37,583 nt of DNA. Source: Seminavis robusta (Eukaryota > Bacillariophyta > Bacillariophyceae > Naviculales > Naviculaceae). Shown one piece after another: positions 29,399 through 37,583 of this stretch (the stretch's first letter is position 1; each line of letters begins with the position of its first letter). The notes under the pieces were generated by a model that saw only the letters and a list, made by a program, of their open reading frames with translations, was not told the DNA's origin and ran no database searches. A program made the translations under genes and the position numbers. The stretch spans positions 1 to 37,583 of the forward strand of contig CAICTM010001092.1 of assembly GCA_903772945.1 (NCBI GenBank), written 5' to 3'.

Positions 29399-29537
29399 GA
29401 AAGAAACATAAAATGTGTTGAGGTGTGTTCACCAACAGTAACTGCCGTCGGTCAATGAAAAACTGCCGAAACCAAGGGATATTGCTGTTGTGGCATTGAC
29501 TTTGTTCGATAGTGAGCCAATATTTTATGTTTCTTTC
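29399..29537. repeat. 139-base element with perfect 16-base inverted ends
   Basis: GAAAGAAACATAAAAT at 29399-29414 is the exact reverse complement of 29522-29537. Between them are 107 bases without coding capacity. This is consistent with a small foldback or MITE-type element. Confidence 0.6.
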
Positions 29538-30280
29538 TTCGGCACGTGATGTCCCGTACTCAACAATGTATAGTGGCTTGCTATCATGTCATTGGAGAGT
29601 GGCATGCCGATACTGTTATCCATGTTGGTAGGGGCAAGTTAGTTTGTTGTCGTGTTGGAATAGTGAGCGGCCGAAACTGTTATATCGCATTGGAAGAAAG
29701 ATATCGAAGATATCGAAATCAGCGTGGGTTTGCACGCTCGAGAAGAAATCACGCTGAACTGAAAAAATAAGAACGAAAAAGATCAGCCTCATTGTGACAC
29801 TGTTTTGCGCCATTTCGCCGTTGTGTACTTACAAGCTTTCACCATGAACCGCGCTTCCAGGGTAGAATACTATGAAGAGGGCTGCCTTGATTTTGCCACT
29901 GATGCTTGCTTGATGAGTATTGTTGCTCTTCCTAAAGTCCTGTCCATGGGCGGTGGCTTTCGTGATGGAGTGACAGTCAAGCCTGACGCCAAGTATTGTT
30001 CCGTCTCTTTGAGACGGCGCTCCTTTTGGTTACCCCCTCAGTTGCACTCCAAAATCGATTTGCCGGCGTTTACTGTGTAAATTAGTGTACCCGCACTTCA
30101 GTTGCAGAATCAACAGTCATGTGTATCGTTAAGTAAAAAGTTCCCTTTCGAAAGATTTAGATTGATTCGTGGATCTAAGGATAAGGTTAAACTAATCCAA
30201 TCGCATGCGCACCTCTCCACTACAGCACTACGATAGTACGTACCGGTACAGGTCCAGCCAAGTCCATTGTTGAAGGTGCA
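29538..30280. other. Intergenic with weak coding hints
   Basis: Short plus-strand frames lie at 29546-29770 and 29805-30080. At about 29870 a frame reads MKRAALILPLMLA, signal-peptide-like, but meets TGA, after which the same frame continues VLLLFLKSCPWAVAFV. It could be a broken signal peptide for the repeat units that follow; the evidence is too thin to call a gene. Confidence 0.25.
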
Positions 30281-31415
30281 GCACTCACTTCTCTCCCTCA
30301 TTGAATTGCGTGGCAAACAGGAGAGAAATCCAAGCTTGGCCGACAAGAGTACCACGTATACCGGTAGGAAGAGTTCTTTATCCAATCGGCCGATCGATCG
30401 ATCGATCGCAATGAGGTAAGCCTATTATCAAGAGTGTTAATTGAATGTACAGCTCTGACTTCTCTCCCTCATTGGATTTCTATGGTATTCAGGAGAGAAT
30501 TCCAAGCTCGGCCGTCAACAGGTGAGTTGTTTTAATTATTCGAATCGATCGATCGCACCTCTGTTATCCCAAGCCTCACTCAAGCCGGTCGTCTCCGGTG
30601 TAGATTGGAAAGCCATCCCTCATTGAATCCTATGGACCGTGGGATGGCAGTCAGTTCTCGGCCCATGACGGCCAAGTTGGAGAAAATCGAAAACAATGGT
30701 AAGTCGCCGGTTTTCTTCAGTTGAGCACAGAACACAAAACTCATATCTATTTGTTGTTTTCTCTGCTGCACTGCCGACGGCCGATGAACTACCATTGCCG
30801 AGGTTGAACGAACGAACGAACGATCGCTCCGGATAACAGCAAGTGGAGAGGCTACGGAGGAGACTGGTAACTCAAGCCCTATCACCATACTGAACGTCGT
30901 CGAGTCATTGAATGGCAACAGTCAACTGGAGGAGGAGGCTACACGACAACACTCGCACGCACACAAGAGAGTGGATCCTATTACTGGATTCATCTCTCCA
31001 GTGTTGTTTCCTAGTGATTTGGTGGTGATTCCTGTGTCGGCACCCATTTTCCTGTATGCACAAGTCGTCGAGCGAGCGACCGACTTGCCCTCTTTCATAC
31101 GATAGATGTAACTAGCCGACAAGAGTGGTGTTGGATCGATCGAACGACTGGTACGGTACGAATCAAGAGTGTTATTGAAGGTGCAGATTCGAAAGCCATC
31201 CCTCATTGAATTTCTATGGACCGCGGGAAGGCAGTCAGATCTCGGCCGTCAACGGTAAGTTGTTTTATTTATTCGAGTCGATCGTTCGCACCTCTATTAT
31301 CTCTATTATCAAGCCTCACTCAAGCCGTCAGTCTCCGGTGCAGAATGGAAAGCCATCCCTCATTGAATCCTATGGTCGGTGGGATGGCAGTCAGTTCTCG
31401 GCCCATGACAATCAA
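30281..31415 (+). repeat. Five exon-like repeat units with covarying 8-base stems
   Basis: Units lie at about 30281-30346, 30452-30520, 30602-30680, 31186-31255 and 31342-31415. Each has an arm, the core CTCATTGAAT(T)..TATGG or a variant, a second arm 16-24 bases on, and then a CTCGGCC or TTGGCCG box. Arms are TTCTCTCC/GGAGAGAA in units 1 and 2 (30289-30296 with 30320-30327; 30460-30467 with 30492-30499). They are GCCATCCC/GGGATGGC in units 3 and 5 (30612-30619 with 30641-30648; 31352-31359 with 31381-31388) and the same with one mismatch in unit 4 (31195-31202 with 31225-31232). Units are preceded by 3' splice-like ends (GGTGCAG, TACAG, GGTGTAG), and units 2, 3 and 4 are followed by GTGAGT or GTAAGT. 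Translated frames give PSLIESYGPWDGSQFSAHD in unit 3 and its like in unit 5, but the frame is not kept in every copy. Confidence 0.7.
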
Positions 31416-31424
31416 GTTGGTGGA

Positions 31425-32067
31425 ATTTGTGCATGTATTCGTCATAAGGATCCAATGCAAGATACCGGCAACGGAGTGTAGCCAGCAAAGCGGAACCTGA
31501 GTGTGTTCGGTACTGTTGCCACTGTCACCGATCGATGAACTCTACGATAGCTGGCTACGATGGCTGGATTGACAATGTTCGGTTGCGTGTGTATTCGTCA
31601 TAAGGATCCAATGCGAGGTAACCAGTAACGGAGTGTAGCCAGTAAAGCAGAACCTGAGTGTGTTCGGTACTGTTGCCACTGTCGCCGATGTAACTATACG
31701 TTGTGTAGCCGACTACATTTGCTGGATTGACAATCTTCGGTTGTGCATGTATTCGTCATAAGGATCCAATACGAGGTACTTGTACCGGAGTGTAGTGAGC
31801 AAAGCCAAACCTGAGTGTGTTCGGTACTGTTGCCACTGTCCGCCGATGTAACTATACGGCAGCCGGCTACAATGGCTGGATTGACAATCTTCGGTTGTGC
31901 ATGTATTCGCCATAAGGATCCATACGAGGTACTTGTACGGAGTGTAGCGAGCAAAGCGAACCTGATTGTGTCGTACTGTTGCCTCTGTCGCCGAGTAACT
32001 ATACGTTGCGCATGTATTCGTCATAAGGGTCCAACATGAGGTACTTGTACCGGAGTGTAGCGAGCTG
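31425..32067. repeat. Tandem array, units of about 156 bases
   Basis: The landmark CATAAGG(A/G)TCC appears at about 31443, 31599, 31757, 31911 and 32022, giving spacings of 156, 158, 154 and 111 bases. Other shared blocks are GGAGTGTAG, GAGTGTGTTCGGTACTGTTG and GGATTGACAATCTTCGGTTG. The first unit is joined directly to the last covarying-stem unit. Copies diverge by small indels, so the array is not very recent. Confidence 0.85.
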
Positions 32068-32426
32068 GAACTAAGGAATCAAGAGACGAACGCTGAAAAA
32101 AACCGAATGCAATACACGGCTCTTAGCCTTATTCGCGACTCGATCTAGATAGGGTTTGAGTTCGACTCATGACTGAGTCTCTCGTGAATAGTTATGAGAC
32201 AGGGTTCTCAATACCGCTCTAGTCATACTAGGTTGATGATGAAAACATCGCTCTAGATATTTAGCCAGCGTGGAGTACTTCCACGCTACTAGATCCATGC
32301 TAGACGAATCTTCCACGCGTTCCGTTTTAGGATCGTGGAGATGCGTAGGAATACTACCGCAACCTACTCTATCACACTTTATAGTCTCCCGCGGAGACCA
32401 GATCTACGATGCTTTGATGTGATCTC
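32068..32426. other. Spacer between tandem array and LTR-like repeat
   Basis: No gene. It contains a short hairpin (GCGTGGA...TCCACGC, about 32268-32286) and a related CTTCCACGC box at about 32310. Confidence 0.35.
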
Positions 32427-32671
32427 TGTGGTTGCTAGTAACACTCTAGCTAGTAAAGGTAAAAATACTGTTTTACTGTTAAGCTATTTCCAAGAAGTGA
32501 TCTTTCTCATGTTTTCTGGGATTGATTCAACTTCAAAGGATATAGTGAAGGGGGTGACCATATAGATCAGTTAAACTCCCATGTATGTAACTAGAGAATA
32601 GATATAGATATCCCCTATCAACTAGATTGGGATAAACGACTAATTTGTATTGAGTGTCTGTAATACAACCT
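32427..32671. repeat. Left LTR-like direct repeat
   Basis: The part matching the right copy is 32427 to about 32613. The extension to 32671 is proposed because it ends CCAACA. It includes a short stem TTGTATT...AATACAA. Confidence 0.6.
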
Positions 32672-33276
32672 CCAACACACTCCTGCACGGTTCCATAAAG
32701 GATACCTGGGAACGAATAATTAATGTAATGTATGGTTGCTCCATAAGGAACAGTGTTGGTCGAGAGACCAATTGCTAGGTTGCTCGGCATTCGCTTGGTG
32801 GCGAGAAGCTTGTCATCCATAGCAAATGCTGACAAATCTGTCACAGTCAATGTGGACATGTGGACAGAGTCGTCATGAAAAGCCACTGTGGTACCACTCC
32901 TGTGAGTGTTGCCACTCCTGTGGACTTGCTGTGGCGGTTGGTGCCGTCACTTGATGTGCTGTATTCGAAACTGGGAATTCCGATCACTTGTTGAACCGTT
33001 GACTGGGAAGTTCGGTCATTGGTATTGCTGTAGCTGAAACTAGGAAGTTCCGGCTGCATTCTCGTAGACTCAAACTTGTGCTCTTGACTGGCGGTGTAGA
33101 CTGAACTGGACATCGATAGGCCATGGTCTCAATCGCCAATGATGTGTGGAAACATCAATCCATTCAGGCTTGATACTGGATTTGGAAATCAGGTGAGCAT
33201 GAGTCTGTGCAATAGCTTGGTAGCTATCTGGAGTCAGCTTGTTGTCCATTGAATGGAACGTGAGCTGTCTCTTCTT

Positions 33277-33322
33277 GTTGGATGTCCAAGAAGTGTTGGA
33301 TGTCCAAGAAGTGTTGGATGTC
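33277..33322. repeat. 18-base tandem repeat, 2.6 copies
   Basis: TTGGATGTCCAAGAAGTG repeats at 33277, 33295 and (partial) 33313 within the LTR-flanked interior. Confidence 0.85.
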
Positions 33323-35635
33323 CTGCTGTTGTCTTTCCAGAGGAATGGAATCCTCTTCTTCCAGCTGGGGAAGCTTTCTTCATCACGGCCTCCTCTTCTT
33401 TGATCGAATGGCTGTGACTTGCTTGTACATGAATGTGTACTTGCTTGATGTGGACCTTTGGTTGCACTTCTTGTAGATGGGTCTGGCAACTTGTGGCGTT
33501 CCGTCGAACTTTGCTTGCTTTGAGCTGGTTCCATGTGGGAACTGTTCCTGTGGAACTGTGGGAATCCTCTGCAGAAGATACCCGGTAGCACTGGTGTGTT
33601 GCTACCTTGCTTGAGTAAGCTTGCTCTGCCTTGATAGGTTCTGTGGTCGCACTTGCAGTCTCATGATGGATCTTCTGAGTGATCGCGAGAGTCAAACTGA
33701 ACTCGATCTCGTGGTCGCTGCTTGTGATTCGATCGCTCCGTGTCATTTCGATCTGGCATGATCGGTTCTTGTCAGTCGATCTGGTAGTGTCATCTGGATA
33801 GATCAGATCGGAGATTTCAAAGGAAGGTTGGAAAAGGTTGAGACTTTTGTTTGGTGGGTACAACTTTATCAATACCACCCCTGCTGTCACTGTTGGCACA
33901 CTGTTGTGAGCTAGCTGTGGCAGGACTTGTACTGGTTGTAGCCAAAGCTGGATTGGTTGGTTTGGACATTGGATGCAACTTGGATTGTTGTGGAGCTTGA
34001 GGCGGTGTCTCTAGGATTCCTTAGAATCGATAGCACTCAAAGTGTCTATCAGTGCTTGGGTAAGCAGGATCCTACCTTGGAAAGGCTTGCAATCCAGTCT
34101 CGCGTCGTCGGTTCGACTGGCTTGCAATGAGTCCAAAACAACCTTGGAAAGTAGTTGCTCGGCATCCCGCTTGTTAACGAGAAGCTGAGCGGTGTAGACG
34201 AGACAATACGGAAATTGTCATCATCGGAAAATTCTTTGTGGCTGGCACTCCGGCTGGGAGTGGTGGCACTCCTGGAAGACTGGTGTCGAATGATACCGTC
34301 ACTTGGTGTACCTGTGGCTCAGACTTGGAAGTTCCGCTGCATTGACACTTGATGGTGCTGGAAGCCCTTCGTAGATGGAAGTTGGTTGAAGCTTCTGGAA
34401 GCCGTAGACTTGTGAGAAGTGATGCCCTATTGGAAGGTGCATGGAAGCTTGAAATGATGTAGCTTGGAAGTCACGGACTTGTTGGGTTCGAGTGAACCTA
34501 GTTCTTGGATGGTTTCGATGTCTGAAGATGGAAAGAGGAAATGGTTGAGTTAATGTTTCCTCTTGTCATGGATGTTTATACTCATGTGAGAATCGTGACT
34601 GCTGGTGTCACCACTTGTGGTGACTGGTGCCGTCACTTGGCACACTTGGTACCGTCATTTGGTGTTGCCGTAGCTGAGACTGGAAAGTCAGGCTATAGCG
34701 ACACCTGTGAGAACTGTTGTAGTAGCTGGAAATAGGAGGAAGTTCCTTGCCACAATGATACTTGAGTTGGGGCTAGAAGACCTTGGAAGTTTGTATACTT
34801 GTAAGGAAGTATACGGTAGTAGTTGTGGATGATCCAACTTGATGGGCTCCAATGGACCTGGACGTGTCACAGTCGATGGTAGTTCGATGGTGATGTAGTA
34901 GGTAGATCCTTTGGTTGGCGTGATGCCACTGCTGCTACACTCGTGTGATTGGCTGTGCAGGAACAAGTGTTTGGTTCTGTCGGCTTCTCTTACATTCCTG
35001 TGAGTTGGCTGTGTCAGGACTTGTAGTTGTCCATAGTTGTATCTATGGTTGGCTTGATCTGTTGATTACTCACGTACCTCTGTTGGTGTGAGACTAGGTT
35101 GTTTGCAATCTCTGTACAGTATTTGCAGTGGAGCTGAGGTGTGCACCCTCTTGTTGTCTCTATTGATCAGGTTCCCGCTTGTGGGTCAAACTCTGAATGC
35201 TCCAACCATCCTGTGGCTTGGTTCCTTGTCTTGTGATCTCTTGAGTGGTTTGCTTGTAGCTAGCTACTCGGTTCAACGTTCACTGTCGTTCTGCTGTCGT
35301 TGCAGTTGCCGTTATTTTAGATGCAATTCGAATTTTGTTTGGTCGATTCATTGTAAACGGTTTGGTAGTGGTAGATACCGTTTTTGGCTGTTGTTGCCAT
35401 CAATGCTGGCTGTTGATGTAGCCATTGATGGTTGTTCGCCGTGTATTTGTGGCCATTGATGGTTACGGCATTGCCTATAAAGGCGGATATTATGATGATT
35501 TTGTTTGTAGATTGGATTTGGGTACCCTCACAATCCTGTGCACTTGCTGTGAGCAAATAGCAAGGGCATGGTCTTGTAATGGTATCTGTGGTTGCCTACC
35601 TAAGAGGCTGTGTTGCCTCAGGTTTGCCTGTAATC

Positions 35636-35785
35636 AGTGGAGGAAGTGCTGTGGATTAGTTTGCACAATACACATTCCAAAAATGTAGTAGGAGGTGTTG
35701 TGGCTTCGGAAGCCACAATAAGACACACTCCATGAAAGGGTAGGAGGTGCTGAGTGTAAAACTCAATACACACTCCAAAGAAAAA
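35636..35785. repeat. Hairpin array with 52-base period
   Basis: Three units start GGAGG at 35639, 35691 and 35743, exactly 52 bases apart, and end ACACATTCC or ACACACTCC. Sequences inside differ, but each can fold. Unit 2 has TTGTGGCTTC-G-GAAGCCACAA (10-base stem), unit 3 TGAGT...ACTCA, unit 1 GTGC...GCAC. Weaker stems precede the array (CTTGCT...AGCAAG and GAGGC...GCCTC at about 35545-35620). Confidence 0.7.
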
Positions 35786-35878
35786 ATTTGATGCTGGTGG
35801 AAGAACTCCTGTGCTTCCTATAGCACCAGGCTTGCACTGCTCCGGTGGCTTGCACTGGATGTGCTTCGCTCTGTACTG

Positions 35879-35904
35879 GTAGCTAGCTAGCTAGCTAGCT
35901 AGCT
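35879..35904. repeat. (GCTA)n microsatellite
   Basis: About six GCTA/CTAG units in a row. The same motif occurs in shorter runs throughout the intergenic DNA of the window. Confidence 0.85.
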
Positions 35905-37386
35905 ATCTGGTGCAGACATGCTCTGGTAGCTCCTGTACCGGTGGCATGCTTGGATTCGCCAGGTTGCCGAGGTACGGAGCTGGGCACCGTACGACCGTAC
36001 ACTCCTGGAAAGATACAATACATGTACTTTTCCCAATGGAAAGATACGGTACCTTTTCGCGTGGCTGCCGTTCGGTGAACAGCTTTGTTTGTTCTTTGTC
36101 GTTCCGTGGAACTGATGACAGCAGTCAGCGACTTCCTCACAAAAAATCTTGTGCTCTGTGTCGGCACTTCTTCGTGCTGCCAACACTCTTGTTGATGCTG
36201 CTGTTGCCGATTGACAGACACAATGGCGCTGTCGATCCTGTCTGCTGTTGCGCTGTAGCGACTGGCTAGTAGTAGCGAACAACTCTTGTTGTTCTTGTTG
36301 ACAGTAGTAGCGATCGTTCGATCGCTTCGGTCGTCTTGTTCTGGGTTGCTGGTGGAAATTGCAAAATTCGCTCTTATCCAGCCTGTTGCCAAGGAGGATG
36401 CAACTTGTTCCACAGTAGCGGCCAGTATCAACGGGCTAGTGGTAGCCGTTGCTGTTGTTCTTGTTGTGCTAAGCGGGCCGTCGTTCGCTTGTCACCGTAG
36501 CGGTGTAGCTTCGGCCGTTGACTTGCTACCCTGCTGGTTGGTGGAATTCACAATTCCTCGGTCTGCCGATGGATGCAACTCGTTCCTGGTTGGCTACCAG
36601 GTCTTGCACTCTTCAGGCCTTGTCCTCTGTTGCTCAAAGGACACCTTGTTGTATGACAGCCCTGCCGTAGGACCTGCCGTTGCCGTGTAATCGGCCTGGT
36701 AATTCGTCTTGTTGTGCGTTGGGATTTTCCTTCGCACCTCTCTTCTAGTAGCCTATTTCGATGGCTCTCTTGTTGAGGATAGGAGCACTCCCACGGAAGT
36801 ACCTCTGTGGTAATTCTTCTTCGGAAACATTGTTATCTCTTCCTCTCCGTGGCAACCCTCTTGGACGAATGTCATTCCTTTCTTGTTTGCGAACTTGTAT
36901 CTAGTTCCTCTTCCGTGGTGACACTCGTATCGTTTCTCTTCTGGTTGACAACACACTCGCGTTGTTCCTCACTCCTGTGAGCTGGATACTCTTTGCTCCG
37001 GAGCTCAATCCTGGCCCATGGCGAGCTGATCTTGCTTGTAGATCTTGTAGACTCAATCAGCCGTAACTCACTCAGTTTTTGTTCGATTCGCTTCGTTCAA
37101 GCAATAGAGTGGTGTAGTTAGTGATGTTCTTGACTGGAGTATGCTTGGTTGCTCCGGTTGACTGAATCGATCCGTCCTGTGGATCTCTGAGGCAATTTTC
37201 CGTGCTCGGAGCTTTGCCTGTTTAAGCGTTTGGTATAGCCCTTTATAGTGGGCTTGCAGCGCACGGTCTGCCTGAACCGTTTTGATGAGTCTTTACCAGC
37301 ATAGATCTGCATTCATGTAATTAGAATGTCGATATGTATTGATTCCCATTGGCGACCGATCTCGAAGATGACCTTCTTGGAAATAG

Positions 37387-37583
37387 TGTTGTTTGCTAGT
37401 AACACTCTAGCTTAGTAAAGGTAAAAATACTGTTCTACTGTTAAGCTATTTCCAAAAAGTGATCTTTCTCCATGTTTGCTGGGATTGATTCAACTTCAAA
37501 AGATATAGTGAAGGGGGTGACCAGATAGATCAGTTAAACTCCCCATGTATGTAACTAGAGAATAGATATAGATGTCTCTTTTT
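37387..37583. repeat. Right LTR-like direct repeat, truncated by window end
   Basis: Matches 32427 to about 32613 with about ten substitutions and single-base indels. The last ten bases before the window edge diverge from the left copy, so its true end is unknown. Confidence 0.6.

Larger units (their letters stand above)
32427..37583. mobile_element. Non-autonomous LTR retroelement candidate, right end cut by the window
   Basis: Bases 32427 to about 32613 recur at 37387 to about 37573 with roughly ten differences, about 4.96 kb apart in direct orientation. The left copy starts TGTGGTTGCTAGTAACAC and the right copy TGTTGTTTGCTAGTAACAC. A left LTR ending CCTCCAACA (about 32671) would give 5'-TG...CA-3' ends and a length of about 245 bases; the right copy runs off the window. 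No gag, protease, integrase or reverse transcriptase frame is visible in the interior, whose longest frames are about 220 codons without motifs, so the element would be non-autonomous (LARD-like). Internal modules recur: GGCATTCGCTTGGTGGCGAG at about 32785 against GGCATCCCGCTTGTTAACGAG at about 34161, and GTGGCACTCCTG/GCCGTCACTTG blocks. I see no clear primer-binding site or polypurine tract, so orientation is undecided. Confidence 0.6.

Noticed and set aside
29805..30080. 91-codon + frame before the stem-repeat units
   Set aside because: No family features. A signal-peptide-like frame overlapping it is broken by TGA, so neither could be called.
31425..32067. Regular repeat array considered as CRISPR
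   Set aside because: The units are contiguous tandem repeats of about 156 bases without spacers, in a eukaryotic context.
32140..32180. GAGTTCGACTC considered as a tRNA T-arm
   Set aside because: No matching A-box, acceptor stem or anticodon arm upstream.
33070..33899. Two overlapping minus frames of 173 and 221 codons inside the LTR pair
   Set aside because: No gag, protease or polymerase motif, and they include an 18-base tandem repeat; treated as chance open frames in low-complexity DNA.
35636..35785. 52-base repeats considered as CRISPR
   Set aside because: There is no identical direct repeat; only borders and foldability are shared.

Overview
The window reads as nuclear DNA of a eukaryotic alga, most likely a pennate diatom. 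Supporting signs are GT-AG introns of about 75-115 bases, one gene with a signal peptide followed by a plastid-type 'AF' motif, repeated helicase-associated (HA) domains, ankyrin/leucine-rich paralogues of a type I associate with diatoms, a silaffin-like secreted protein, and intergenic DNA rich in the palindromes TACCGGTA and (GCTA)n. The species cannot be fixed from the sequence alone.

Layout. 1-4.4 kb: an HA-domain gene entering from the left edge, a MYND zinc-finger gene with likely introns and a disturbed start, a second HA gene with a four-exon model, and a degenerate antisense HA fragment. 4.5-5.1 kb: a 591-base element with 30-base terminal inverted repeats. 5.4-6.4 kb: a decayed gene of an unnamed family. 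6.5-8.8 kb: an ankyrin/LRR-type gene (-). 9.2-9.5 kb: a TPR (kinesin-light-chain-like) relic. 10.0-12.8 kb: a TRMT2A-like tRNA uracil-5 methyltransferase (-, three exons). 13.1 kb: a small predicted plastid membrane protein. 14.4 kb: a small protein with an N-terminal PAM2-like motif. 15.4-17.2 kb: a second ankyrin/LRR protein. 17.4-19.5 kb: a von Willebrand A plus alpha-kinase protein, divergent from a two-helix membrane protein (19.7-20.8 kb). 21.1-22.0 kb: a secreted or anchored protein resembling DUF1769. 22.8-24.4 kb: a third ankyrin/LRR protein. 24.8-25.7 kb: the silaffin-like protein. 26.2-26.9 kb: an alkaline ceramidase. 27.9-28.3 kb: a Gln-rich protein with a UIM-like motif.

From 28.4 kb to the right edge I find no convincing intact protein gene and the DNA is repeat-rich. 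It holds a 117-base tandem duplication, a 16-base inverted repeat pair, five exon-like repeat units whose 8-base stem arms differ between copies but stay complementary, a tandem array of about 156 bases per unit, and a pair of direct repeats about 4.96 kb apart. The pair looks like the LTRs of a non-autonomous retroelement, with a 52-base-period array of hairpins inside it.

No pathway or operon links the genes. The left 27 kb is an ordinary gene-dense euchromatic segment with accessory-family genes in several states of decay; the right 9 kb is a repeat compartment. The most unusual structure is the covarying-stem repeat family at 30.28-31.42 kb.
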